NCBI GenBank assembly: GCA_000708835.1
Contig: DF237432.1
Span: 1-64,000, forward strand
Source of the DNA: Klebsormidium nitens
Taxonomy: Eukaryota > Streptophyta > Klebsormidiophyceae > Klebsormidiales > Klebsormidiaceae
Direction of reading: 5' to 3'
DNA length: 64,000 nucleotides
In this document: positions 24,181-35,199 of the stretch, piece by piece
Layout: the number at the start of each line of letters is the position of its first letter
Numbering within the stretch: position 1 is the first letter of the stretch
Notes under the pieces: model-generated
What the model saw: the letters and a program-made list of their open reading frames with translations, nothing else
The model's database searches: none
Told to the model about the DNA's origin: nothing
Made by a program: the position numbers and the translations under genes

Positions 24181-27100
24181 CTACTTCTGAGGTAGAGGGC
24201 TGGGAGCAGGGCTGGGAGCGGGGGACTTGGTTTCGACCTTGATTTCTAGAAGCGAGTCGATTACGGTCCGGCATACTGGGCAACGGTTCGTCTGATACCG
24301 CAAGACCTTTGCACACTCTCCGCACATGCACTGCACAACGAGCGGACCACTGTAAGCGTCTGGTTTGGAGGTGACTCAAAAGGGTGAACTTTTTCATATA
24401 AGTGGCAAGGTGGAAGAGTTGGCTGCAACCCTTCTCAGCCGCTTTTCAAGCAACTTATTGGTTGAAAAGGCGGACTGTGCCTACAAATTTCTGACGCCAC
24501 CTCGTAACGGAAATAGCTTAGTGTTTTCTGCCAAAAAACGGAACAAACCCCAAAAAAACACCCTATCCCGGTAAAGGACTGTCTCGAACATCTGTCGAGC
24601 CTTACTGGAAAGATACCCCTCGTTTGTTTCAAACTAAATCCCGCAACCCCCGCCCGAATCTCCTCTGCGGAAGAACGGAGCAAACCTCAAACGAACACCC
24701 AATCCCAGGAAGTATTGTCTTCAATACTTAGTCGAACCTTACTATAAGATAGCCTCTCGTTTGTTTCAAAATCAGAACCCTCAACTCCCGAGAAGCAACC
24801 TGTCTCCATACATAAGAACCCGCTCAAACCCGAGAAGCAACCTGTCTCCATTGATAAGAACCCGCTCAAATCTCCGGCAGAATCTCCATTTCGAGAAGAC
24901 GAACCATAGTTACTGCTTGGACAAAGAAAGAAGAACTCCAAAACTTGACCCCGGCTTATCAGTGAAAGGTCAGCAGTGACGTCAGACACCGCTCACCATA
25001 TGCCTGCACGGCAGGACGGTCGTGTCCCGTGGCTCCGATAGGCAAACAACGCACTCCTTCCCGTGGTCCGTTTCCGAGGTGGCCCCGCTGTTGGACTCAA
25101 TGCCGTAGATCTCCTGCAGCTCGTAGCTGACGCCGTCCACCCAGATCTGCACGGAAGAGCAGACTTAGGTGATCGTTTCGTTGTACTTGTGCTCTTACCC
25201 TGAGCTACAACGTCGTGGTGTGCAGTATGATGCAGCGCTCGTCTCTCTCCGCTCGAAAGTGCATCGGTTGAAACCAAGGATGATGCGAAAATCTAGCAGC
25301 TTTTGAGGTGAACCAATCAGCTGCACAAATCCGGTCCCCGATATGGCGACCAACATTTACTTCCTCGCAAATTGGCCAATCTGACTACCCAAATGTCTAA
25401 ATCACCCTCACCTTCTGCCGCAGCACCTTGATCTTGTATCCTCCGTCTTCCTGCTTGATTATCGTCGCATACGTCGTCTGACTCTGCACCCATCGAGGCA
25501 GCTTGGCGCCCGGCGTCGTGTCTGGCGGGGGCGCGTCCGGCGGAGGGTTCTTTGGCTCTGTTTCTAACCTGAATAACGCAGGGCGATTTTTCGAGTCTAG
25601 TAAACCGTGTGAATTTAGACACAGCTTCCCAACGTTCGAGCCCGGGCTCGAATTAACGCACGTATCTGACATGTCTTAAAGCATTCGTACAATAGCTCTT
25701 TCCGAGGTAAAAACATGAAAAGAAGCTCTTTCCGAAATACAGCCAGGAATGAAATGCGCCATCCCGGACAAAACTTTGTCCAATTTAGACACTGATCAGT
25801 GAGTTGCGATGAAGGATAGGGGGACCGTACTGCCTTCAGTGAACTTGCATCCCTTTCTATGCACGATAAGATTAATGGAGGAGGCGCCAGATAGCATCAA
25901 AATCAACACGGAGAACACAAAACATCTAAATCACGGCGAACAAAGATATGCACACAGCACCACTGGATGTGCAGCGCAAAGCCCCAGCTGTGAGGAACGC
26001 CAAAAGCCTGGCAACCACCAATCCCTCTTAACACGCAGCTAAATGCTAGCTTTTGGTTCTGCCTTCTGCACTTTGAACAAACAGACCGCAGTCTCAAGAC
26101 GCATTCACTTGCTTTCAAATGAAGCACACTCCAGTTAAACCAGCGGAGCTGGCAGACTGCAGCACTTCAACAAGAGTACCATGCGAGTAGCTGGTCTCCA
26201 GAACCTCACCTGATGACAAGCGGGTAGACCCCCCCAGGGCCCTCCTTTGACAGCTCCTCTGAGGTGATATCTGAGAGCTTGATTCCAAGTCCTGCGGGTT
26301 GTACAAACTTCTGGCCTAGCTCCTTTTTGAAAGTAAAGCGGATGGGGGACGGGACGTTAAATCGTACTGAGGTCAGACTGCACGACTCGCCCTCTTTGGC
26401 CATCCAGAGGATGCTGGCACTGCAGGGCAGACAGGGGGTGGCTGTGAGGCGTGCGCTTGATCACTTTGGTGACTTACATTGACCTGAGAAGCATGTGACT
26501 TGAAATCAAAACCTAGGGCTGGGGTTAGTTGAGTGGTTTTGACACGGAGCAAGTCAAACTTGAATCAGGCTGTACAGTTGATGTACCCGGGGTGAACTAG
26601 AACTTGGTTCACACGACCGTAAAGTCACATAAAAGTCACCAGTAATGCTTGTTCTTCGTGGGAGGACTTTGACAAACAAGTAGCTGCACCGTGTCTGAAT
26701 GATCGATACTACTCCAGCTATGAGACACTTTTGAAAAGGGTTTCTGGTTGCAAGTCATGCTGATGCTAAGCAGAGAGCCAGCAGTAACAGCCAGTGTTTC
26801 TGAATCAGCAGCTGGTTACAGAACTTGTCACATTCCATCCAGCTCAATCCTGACAAGAGCTGATTGGCAAGGGAATTGACCAACGACTGAAGAAGCAAAA
26901 CAATCAATGCTTGCCCCAACGTATGAGCAGATCCACTCGGAAAAATATAGATGAGAAACAAACGAAGCTTGAAATTCTCAGCTCAACCAGCCAGACACTT
27001 AGAAGCAGATCAGTGAAGAAAGCTGAACTTTGATTTCAAGAGGACAGGGTTTTCTCCTCGTTCTGCAAGTGACACCTCCAAGAATATATGGATAATTGAG

Positions 27101-27689
27101 TAGGAACACCAGAAACCTTGAGAGCTCCCCTCTCCAGACCTTTCTACAGATCAACCCCAGTCCTCCTATTGGCACTATGATGACATCAGCGATCCCCTCA
27201 CCTGCCAGCCAAGGATGCGTCCAGCGAAAACGCAACAAGCCAACACCCAGGGTTCGCTTCGTCCTTTTCCAGCCTGAGAGACTGTTTCTTTAAGTTTACG
27301 TCATTCCTGATGGGCGCCGTCCGCTGGGGCTCCTGCACAGCAACTGGCATGGGAGGGGGGGGCAAGTAACTCTGAGGTGGGGGTCTGATTGCACCCCCCC
27401 CGGTATAGAACTGTCCATTTGTTGGAGGGGGATAGGGATACGGGCTATACGGGTTATATGGAACAGGACCGTAGTAAGGGGCGGCTGCTCTTGGATGAGG
27501 GTAAGGCTGAGGGAAAAATTGGGGGGGCCCAGGTGGAGGCGCGTATGGGTTGTGCCTGGGAGGGGAATTTGGGGGGGCAGTATTAGGGTTTGCCTGACCC
27601 TGGGGGGATGCCCCGTTGGGGCGTTGTGGTTGTTGTTCAGAGGGCTGCTGCTGCTGAGAGGACTGGTGACGACTTGAACTGGTACCCAT
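24181..27689 (-). CDS. LUL: LUL/LOG2-type RING E3 ubiquitin-protein ligase
   Basis: Five minus-strand exons: 27689-27202, 26413-26210, 25568-25412, 25146-24997 and 24330-24181, giving 382 aa (LOG2 of Arabidopsis is about 388). It starts MGTSSSRHQ, an N-myristoylation consensus as in plant LUL proteins. Residues to about 120 are a Pro/Gln/Tyr-rich disordered stretch. Then comes the DAR2-like region: [54 protein letters not shown]. The RING is C-terminal and split between exons 4 and 5: [20 protein letters not shown] joined to [20 protein letters not shown], followed by LLEIKVE. All metal ligands expected for the C3HC4 type are present. Family members act at membranes and ubiquitinate partners (LOG2 with GDU1 in amino-acid export, and other targets). 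The short proline-rich tail ends at 24181. Confidence 0.95.
24520..24875. repeat. tandem repeats in LUL intron 4
   Basis: Two kinds of direct repeat fill this intron. A unit of about 130 bp (CGGARCAAACC...CTCGTTTGTTTCAAA) occurs at about 24538-24637 and again at about 24674-24770 with moderate divergence. It is followed by a 42-bp unit (CCCGAGAAGCAACCTGTCTC onward to CCGCTCAAA) repeated about twice between 24787 and 24870. No exon edge is obviously contained, so it differs from the exon echoes elsewhere. Confidence 0.75.
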
Positions 27690-29217
27690 GGCAGAAACCC
27701 TGCCCTCTTACCAAACGACACCCGCTACCTCTGCTTGTTGGACCCTCTCCTTCCTGACCCTCCCCTATGAAACCTGGGCCCTGACGCCCTTAACCATTTT
27801 GGCTGACCCTAACCCTCGAATCTACCCTGCAGGTGGAGATCAGCAGAAAGCAAACCGAAGCAGGAAACTCCCGGCAAAACCTGAAGAAAACCCTAGACGA
27901 ACAACTTCAGGAGCGGGATTGTTTCAACAAGCAGGCTTGATGTGCCCTTGTTTAACGCTCCTTGTGCAGATCCACAAGGTTCCTATGCTGCTTCCCGATG
28001 AAGCATCAACCGCCACAAGAACGAAACCCCGATCTGCCGCCTTTCCTAGGCATCATCCGAGTGCATGGTCCTTCAGAAGTCCTCCCCTCCATGCATTGGC
28101 ATGCACTGCCAAAAGTGGCCGCCTCTTTAATTCGGGCGCTCCGCATCTTCCGCAAGGCTGGGAAACTTCGCCAAGACCTTCAAGTTCTAGAAGATCTTGC
28201 TGCTTCCTGATGCCCGGGTGGCTCCTTTGAAGTACACGGTCAAAGGGGTCACCCGGGACCCCGGCCAAGCTAGAAGTTCTGAGCACAGTTCAGTTCCACC
28301 TCCAAATTGTGAAGGTGTGACTTTCCACCTAATACACCACCTGGGGCCATCACCCGGGCCCCCGATCAAGCTTCCCCGGGCGGGTTGTTTCTTATTCTGC
28401 TCGGCCCGGGCTGGACGCGCTGGAAAGGGAGCGCTCTCGCTCGGGACTTTCAACTTTAGACAGCTTCCAAACTTCAGCTCAGCTTGTCAGCTGCGTCCAA
28501 TTATGCGCAGCAATGGTGGTGAAAAGTATCCTAGAAATCGTCTCCTGCTGTTGCTTCGAAAAACTGGTCCAGCCTGATTGTGCATAGCATGGGCCCTCAC
28601 ATGAGCTCTGTAGCGGCAAGCTGCATCATGAGGTTTCGTTCCGCAAGCGGTGCATAGCGAGAGCCTTTTCATCATAGTGTCGACAGATCCACAACAAGCT
28701 TAGCCTCTTTGGGCGTCCTGGCAGACAAAGATTCCGGTTGAAGAGCTGTGTCTGACTCCAGATCAAGACCTTCAATGAGCTGAGGAGGTTCAGCACACCA
28801 GCATTGACATGTGAATCAGTACACAGTGCACAACCTTACACCGGCTAAACTCTTCCAGTAAGCAGCCACGAAGGCGTTCTTGCGTAATTGAACCACTACA
28901 TCTTTCAGTTACATGATTAGTCATTTGAGCTTTGTGTTTGGCAGTCAAGATCAATCAACTTGAGGCAAGGATACTTGGTGTTGCTGACAAGGCTAAAACC
29001 TTGTGCTTCTTTCATTGCCCTAGAGGAGCATTACGATCACTGGGGCTGACCTTATGAGACGATCACTGCAATTGCGGCGCTGTGAGCATAATCAACATCT
29101 GGGGAACTACAAGTCTCAGGTCCTTTGTTGCTGGCAAGCTTCTTACTTCCTTCTTCAAACCTCTGCAGGCTGGTGCCTTGTGAGAGGCTCTAGCCCCCCA
29201 AAACTTGCCCCAAGAGG
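27690..29217. other. divergent intergenic region between LUL and the NMO-like gene
   Basis: 1.5 kb between two start codons facing away from each other, so it should carry both promoters. A telo-box-like AAACCCTAG lies near 27887, about 200 bp upstream of the LUL start. A possible small gene is listed separately at 27998-28210. The part 28.2-28.45 kb is GC-rich. From 28.7 to 29.2 kb I see nothing specific. Confidence 0.45.
27998..28210 (+). CDS. possible small protein, 70 aa, hypothetical
   Basis: An ATG at 27998 opens a frame to TGA at 28208-28210. The protein begins MKHQPPQERNPDLPPF and ends with a basic amphipathic helix (LPKVAASLIRALRIFRKAGK, then LRQDLQVLEDLAAS). The composition looks more like a real protein than the neighbouring random frames. 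A good 3' splice site (TTGTGCAG at 27962-27969) lies just upstream, so it might instead be a last exon whose earlier exons I cannot find. No family recognised. It lies about 300 bp upstream of LUL on the opposite strand. Confidence 0.3.
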   Translation: MKHQPPQERNPDLPPFLGIIRVHGPSEVLPSMHWHALPKVAASLIRALRIFRKAGKLRQDLQVLEDLAAS

Positions 29218-32200
29218 ATGAGTGCCTCTGTCGCCCTACAGACTCTGTTGACTCAGACGTTGGGCATAGCAGTGCCGGTCATCAATGCACCGATGGCTGG
29301 GAGGCCTAGTGAGTGCCCTTTGCCCCACCTTGAGAGCACCTACACATTAAATTCCCTTCCCACCTTGAGAGCACCTACACATTAAGTTAAGGGAATTTTA
29401 AGGACTTCAAAGCTCCTTGCACATTTCCACATAAAAAGCTCTACACGCGGACCTTGGTGACTTGTCTGAATCTTAGAAGGTTTAGGGACACTGCTATGGC
29501 TAACTGAAGGCACTGCGAAGATTGGTCAATGGCCATGGTCACCACTCAAGAGCCTATCTAACCTGATTTGCAGACCACAAGTGCTTTGACCAGCCTATCA
29601 GGCTCTATACTGATTTGGAAGCATATACTAAGAGGAACCAAATAAAAATCCGTTTTAAGGACACTTTTCAAGGTCAGCTTCCAATATCACAGTAGGTCGT
29701 TCAACATGCCACTCCTACCAGTGGCTTATCACAAGGCCAAGGCCCCCGCAAATTCCTGCATTGATCTTGGCTTTTAGACGCCACACACGTTCTTTGCTTA
29801 GTTGATTTCCTGGGGTTATGTTTACTTCAAGGTCTGTCTCCTCTTCTGATACGTCATCTGCTTCCAACAATCAGAGCCAGCTGCCGGAGCAGAACTAGTG
29901 GCGGCCGTTTTTCTGTATTCCTACATTAACACGTCATCTGCTTCCAACTTTCAGAGCCAGTCGCAGGAGCAGAACTAGCGGCGGCTGTCGCCAGGGCCGG
30001 GGGCTTGGGTCTCATCGGGGCGGCCGCCTGCACTCCGGTGCAACTGACTGAGGAGTTTGTTCAAGCGCAAGCGTTGCTCGGAGCTGGCGCAGACCCGCAA
30101 CATGCTGGCATCGGGCTGGGGCTAATCAATGCATTCACCGGCCCGGAGCTTTTGCAGGTCAGGTTCTTGCGTTTGAAGTGCTTCGTTTTGTTCGTCTGCA
30201 CAAACCCTGCAGCAAAGCGTCCCTGTGAGAAAATTGAATGGCGAACCTTCTTCTGGACCTCGCTGTAAATGTTTGAACGAGATTGTTTGGTCCGGTGTTC
30301 GTCACTGGCCCCTCCCCAGGACTTTGGACTCGCAAACCTTCGTTTAGACACTTATCTATTGGCTTCAACCAAACTGGTTTGCCAAATGTCTTTGTTAATG
30401 AACCATTCTTCAAACAGGCTGGACTCATTCAAGGACCCTTCTTATCAAAACACACCCGGAGCGTTTCAAAATATTCAGGTCGCCTTCGCGACATCAGCAA
30501 CCGACTCTCGTGTTCTGTGATGCTCTAAATCCAGGCTGCCATCGACTGCCAGCCCCGTGCCATCTGGCTCTCCTTCGGTCCATTCAAGGAGCTGGCGCCC
30601 CCTATCAAAGCCGCAGGCATCAAGCTGATCTGTCAGGTGCAAACGCTGGAGCAGATTGGTGACGTGTTGCCACTCGGCGCTGACGTCATCGTAGCTCAGG
30701 TGCGCCCCTCCGTTGCCAGATGAGACACGAACACTGCGCTTAGGAAGTATCGACTTCAGTGCCTCAATTGAATGAGAGCCGACTTGAGGTGAACTCAAGC
30801 TTTCCATTGAATTGGTCTTTGACTCATCAGTAAAGAAACAAGTCCTGCCTTTGATATCAAATTTTGAGTCTCCTTGTTCTCTGCTTGTCGAATACATCCA
30901 CATCCAAACGGCGTCTCTTTGGGCTCATTCGCACTCCCTAAGACCTCGAGACTTCTCAGGTTTGCACGTGGACCCGTCCGACTTCAGGACAACTGATCCG
31001 TTCGAGGCGTCTCATCTCTACTGCATTCAGGGTCATCTCGTATCTCCTGCTATCAATATAGATCTCTCATCCTTAGAACCCGAAAGGTTGATCATTTGCC
31101 TCTGAGAAAACCAATGGTATCTGTAACACTTGGACATACACTTCAAGCATCGAGTCCTCTGTGCAGTCAATCATCTGGGAAGCCTTGTGGGCATCAGGAT
31201 CTCGGAACCGTTCATCGATGGCAGCAACCCCAGATTCAGCCCTTCCGGTCGTACGATGCCGTTTGCTCATTGTCTCCGCCAACTTCAAACACGGACCCGA
31301 AGTTCGCCGGCGACGTCTCGATTTCACTGTGGGCGTCGCCATTCCCGGATATTTGTTTTGACTCATCTGCCCACAAAAGGACTCTTGTATTTGGAATGCA
31401 AAAACTTGAGTACTACTTCTGTTGAATTGTCTGCGCAGAGTTACGAGTCGGGGGGCCATGGCGCCAGTCACGCTACCACCTTCTGCTTCGTTCCCGAGGC
31501 TGTGGACTTCGTCCGGGAGCAGTGTGAAAAGGCCGGACGGCCCCCCGTCCCGGTCGTCGCGGCTGGCGGCGTGACCGACAGTCGACAGGTGAGCCTATTC
31601 ACATCTGGACAGGTTTTCTGCCCTTTGTGTTGAAAGGCCCGACCATTTGCGTGCTGGTCACTACGGACAGCCGACAAGTGACACCGTCCAATATGGTCAA
31701 GGCGATTGGGCAGTGTAAAAAGGCCGAACGACCGCCCATATCGGTTTCAATACTATAGAAAGGGGGCCAAGATGCCCGACAGGTAAGCTCGACAAAATTT
31801 TCGTCCCCCGAGAGGCTTCTGGTCGCGGTGTGAAGAGGCTAGATTGCTTTCAATGCTCAACTCGATCGCTGCAGCCGTTGCAGACAGCTGGCAGTTGACC
31901 GCAGAACACTGCAAGACCTTTGAGTGTGCGTGGTTGCAAACCCGGCTGGTTTGCGTTTCACTTTGAGAGAAAATTTAGATCCGTCTGTAAACTTCAACGC
32001 CTTCGCATCCTGGTCACTTGAAAAGAATCCTATCGGATTACTTCTTTGAAAGGTCCTTGCAAAGCCGAGCATTCTAGCACCTACTGCATCCAGTTCCTGG
32101 TTCTATGGGTGAAACACATCTGCTCACGCCGATCTCCGAACCACTTCCACCGCTTTGACCCGCCCTGAATCTGACGTTTCCGTTTCCGCTCTCTCCTTTT

Positions 32201-33283
32201 TCCTTTAACCTCCGCTATCCTCACTGGCAGATAGCGGCCGTCCTCGCTCTGGGGGGCGACGGCGTAGTGCTGGGCACGCGGCTCCTGGCCACCCCCGAAT
32301 GTGGATCACGCGCTGAGGAGAAGGAGGCCGTCGCGGCCGCGGGTTCGGACGCGTCCGAAACGCCAGCGACGGTGCGGACACGGCTGTACGACGACCTGAG
32401 TTCGCTGCCATGGCCACAAGTATGTACGGCTCTTCTTTATCTCATTCGGGACTTAAGGTTGCACGTTTTGATTTGTTGGTTTTGGGGTGCAATTGTACGG
32501 TCTTCGCTTTGTCACGAGGAACCCCTCGGACTTCCAGTTCGGCTATCCAGATTTTGGTTCTGCATACCAGTCTGTGATTGTATAGCAGATAAAGTCAGGT
32601 TCTCTGCTGTTCCAGTTCGTTCCGAAAGCTGTTATGTGCCATTCACTTCCGAGTATCTTCCTTGTCAATCTTTTACATGAGAGGCGCTCCTCGCTTTCTT
32701 TTTCCGAAGCACAAAGAAGCCAAAGCTGGCTTAAAGGCGAAACAAGATGGCGGACGCTTACGTCAGCATGGGTCCTTCGACCCGTTTGCAATGAGTCGGG
32801 TTCCGTTCAGGAGGCATTTGCTGTCTAGCGAGTTCTCGCAGTCCGTGCCGTCAATATCCAACCAAATGAAACGAAGAAAAGAAACAGAAATACGCGCTGC
32901 ACGGAAGCAAAAGACATTGGGACGAGCGGCAAAGAAAGCCACAGACATTCCGAGCCGAGAAACGAAAAGCACCACCGATCAAGCTCAAGAATCGTCCATC
33001 ACTTCTTACACAGGAAGTGAACGGCCGCCTCCTTCAAAACAAGTTCATCGCCGACTACGGGGCCCGATTGGCCGGCACTCCCCCGGCAGAAAGAGAGACA
33101 GTGAAAGCCGAGGCCATCGAAGTCCTCAAGCGGAGCGACTTCGACCGTGACGTCTCTGCGGTGTACTGCGGGGCGGGGGTCGGGCTGGTGCGCAAGATAG
33201 AACCGGCCGAGGTGCTGGTGACGTCACTTGTGACGGAAGCGAAGGCCCGGTTGCAGAGACTCGGTGCGGAGTTGGCAAAGTGA
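29218..33283 (+). CDS. nitronate monooxygenase-like FMN protein (2-nitropropane dioxygenase family)
   Basis: Six exons: 29218-29308, 29955-30157, 30535-30699, 31439-31588, 32231-32419 and 33014-33283, giving 355 aa, the usual family length. It is a TIM-barrel flavoprotein. Visible motifs: LGIAVPVINAPMAG at the N-terminus; ELAAAVARAGGLGLIGAA; IGLGLINAF; AIWLSFGPF; KLICQVQT; GADVIVAQSYESGGHGASH, which includes the family GGHG signature with the probable catalytic histidine; VPVVAAGGVTDSRQIAAVLA and GGDGVVLGTRLLATPE, the FMN-phosphate loop; and a C-terminal CGAGVGLV helix region. These enzymes oxidise alkyl nitronates using FMN and O2, detoxifying propionate-3-nitronate-type compounds. No transit peptide is obvious, so it is probably cytosolic or peroxisomal. 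The start ATG at 29218 immediately precedes the conserved region. Echo copies flank exons 2 and 4. Confidence 0.93.
29331..29395 (+). repeat. direct repeat in NMO intron 1
   Basis: The segment CACCTTGAGAGCACCTACAC followed by ATTAA occurs at about 29327-29352 and again at about 29363-29390, a period of roughly 36-38 bp with only minor differences. It lies just after exon 1 but contains no exon sequence. Confidence 0.8.
29851..29990 (+). repeat. echo of NMO exon 2 acceptor and exon start
   Basis: The segment ACGTCATCTGCTTCCAAC, then TCAGAGCCAG and GGAGCAGAACTAG.GGCGGC, appears at 29851-29908 and again at 29931-29990, exactly 80 bp apart. The second copy is the true splice acceptor and start of exon 2 (29955). 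The first has an intact-looking TCAG at 29871-29874, but its downstream sequence has diverged (GCCGTTTTTCTG), so it is a decayed pseudo-exon start. Confidence 0.88.
31589..31790 (+). repeat. two decayed echoes of NMO exon 4 end and donor
   Basis: The true exon 4 ends AAAGGCCGGACGGCCCCCCG...GACAGTCGACAG at 31588 with donor GTGAGC. Related sequence follows at about 31633-31685 (AAAGGCCCGACCATT...GGACAGCCGACAA, then GTGACA) and at about 31712-31788 (GTGTAAAAAGGCCGAACGAC...GCCCGACAG, then GTAAGC). Both copies have lost the reading frame, but the second keeps a perfect donor consensus at 31783. Confidence 0.85.
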
Positions 33284-33900
33284 CCGGTGGGCTCGGCAGC
33301 GGCGAGCCCTTGTGCGTCACGGTCGTGAACCTGTAACATAGAGCTATGTATGCAGAAATATGGCATTACGATGGGCGATCACAGTGAAGATGAGTTTTTC
33401 TTGACGATAGGTCTACAGTCCAGGCGGATAATACGACTTTGACTTGCTTTAGGGTGTAGCATGGCCGGAGAATTTTGGATAGCGCACAGAACCGGCTTTA
33501 AGACAATCACTATGCCTCACGAATGGCCTTCAAAATTATATCGGGGGCTCGAGCAGTTTTGATATGCTCGCAACATATCAGGTAGTTTTGATATGGCCTT
33601 GTAATGGCACAACATTGATCCTTGTTAAGTCGGAATTTGGCATCCCCATGACATGCTTGAAGCTTGTCACAGTCTAATTGAAGGGCTTTTCGGCCGTTTA
33701 CAGGGCCGCCTGGGTTGGCTGGCAGTACTCTGATTGTATCCAGATTGTCAATCACATGCGGTGGTTATGCGAACGGGCATTTGCGAAGCTGCAAACTTTT
33801 CAAACTGAATTAATGCTGTGTGCCTAGGCGGCCGCCGGGCACAGCAGTGCACCTTGCATGCCGGCCAGCTTGACGGTTCATGGGGCGGCAGATCGTCCGA

Positions 33901-33942
33901 CATGGCTTCAATGGCTTCATGGCTTCAATGGCTTCATGGCTT
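33901..33942 (+). repeat. ATGGCTTCA/ATGGCTTC microsatellite
   Basis: Short array of alternating ATGGCTTCA and ATGGCTTC units: ATGGCTTCA, ATGGCTTC, ATGGCTTCA, ATGGCTTC, ATGGCTT, about 42 bp in all. Confidence 0.85.
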
Positions 33943-34090
33943 GTGGACACTGACTCCAACGCAAGATGGAGATCTGTAACACGCGCAGATGCCGTGCGCT
34001 ATGAGGTCGCCGCCGTAACCTCTCGAGCGCTACACACACAAAAGCAAATCGAGACAATCCTATGCCTATCATGCAAGGTCCGGTAGCCAT

Positions 34091-34200
34091 CACCGGAGCT
34101 AGCTAAACACGCACCGGAGCTAGCTACACACACACCGGAGCTAGCTAAACATGCACCGGAGCTGGCTACACTGCACCGGAGCTAGCTACACTGTACCGGA
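34091..34200 (+). repeat. 20-21-bp minisatellite, unit CACCGGAGCTAGCTA plus a variable tail
   Basis: Five full units and a partial sixth. The core CACCGGAGCTAGCTA is nearly invariant (one unit has GGCTA), followed by variable tails AACACG, CACACA, AACATG, CACTG and CACTG. The core contains the palindrome AGCTAGCT. Confidence 0.9.
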
Positions 34201-35006
34201 GGTAGGAATTATGCTCCAAATTCGAGAGCGGCCACTCGCCACTCAAGGAACCCATTGCTCCGGCTACCATGTGAAAGAGGGTTGCTTTGAAGGGACTTGC
34301 ATGCTAGGAAGGCGCCTCAAGGCGCTACTCTCTCAAGAAGGAAGACCTACAAAAGGTTGCATTAGCAACCTTGGTGTTCAAGGTGTTTCAAAAGTCGGAC
34401 TAGCAACTAGAGTGGGCAGAAATCCGACTCCGGGCACAAATAACTACTTAGTTACTGTAAACCGGCCGCTAACTAGCGACTAACCACAAACCACAAGATA
34501 CAATACGGCCCTGCAGCCATACGGCATGACACAGAGCCCTAGTGACTGTTCCACGAGCTCAGGCTAAGGACACATCATGAGCCGGCGGCCTACTAGCAGG
34601 CTAGGTGCGCGGCGAAAAGCGTAGATGACTGTCGGCTCAGTGGGAGACTAAGAGCTTTGGTTGCCAGCTTGTAGATCCAACCTTCAATGAACGATGATTA
34701 TATGTATGATAATCTGAGTCTGGGCCAGGCTGCCCATGAGGCAACCGGCATCATTACAAACGTAAGTTCGACCATGAAGTGTACGGTATATATACGAATC
34801 ATTGAACAAATGGATCCAGTTGTATTAAGCTTCAAACGAAAACCTGATTACATTGATCCTTCTACACGCCGATTGGACCATTTTCAAAGCTGCGGGCCTG
34901 CATGCTAGCTTTACTTGATCGAAGCAGGTAACGGCTTGATATGAAATGTATACCTTTTGTTAACACTCAGTTAAGCTTTTTTCTAGCTGTTGACACAGGA
35001 CTTTCC

Positions 35007-35030
35007 GCCTGGACCGGCACCGGTCCAGGC
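35007..35030. other. perfect inverted repeat, 11-bp arms with a 2-bp loop
   Basis: GCCTGGACCGG, CA, CCGGTCCAGGC. GC-rich and very stable as a stem. It lies 170 bp beyond the stop codon of the minus-strand DUF4346-like gene, so it could fall in that transcript's 3' end region; a role in 3' processing is only a guess. Confidence 0.8.
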
Positions 35031-35199
35031 GTCTTTCACGCAAGATGCTATATTATCACAAGGACGGCTCTGCTGGTTTGAGCAATTTACGACAGAGTCG
35101 TCTTAAACCAAGACATCAGAACTCAGTAAGATGCGCAATCCCTGTACCCATAGTTGAAGAGCATTGGTCGCAACCGTCCAAACACCCAAGGACCATTTT

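Larger units (their letters stand above)
33284..35199. other. tail-to-tail intergenic region with tandem repeats and a hairpin
   Basis: No supported gene in 1.9 kb between the NMO stop and the stop of the DUF4346-like gene. It contains an ATGGCTTCA-based microsatellite (about 33901-33942), a 20-21-bp minisatellite of five to six units (34091-34200), and an 11-bp-arm hairpin (35007-35030). The part 34.6-34.9 kb is AT-rich and featureless. Confidence 0.6.

Noticed and set aside
27702-28230. 180-aa open frame overlapping the LUL start region
   Set aside because: Composition looks random, it overlaps the LUL leader on the other strand, and no conserved motif is seen.
34091-34200. CRISPR-like array
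   Set aside because: Units are 20-21 bp with 5-6-bp variable tails, no unique spacers and a eukaryotic setting; it is a minisatellite.
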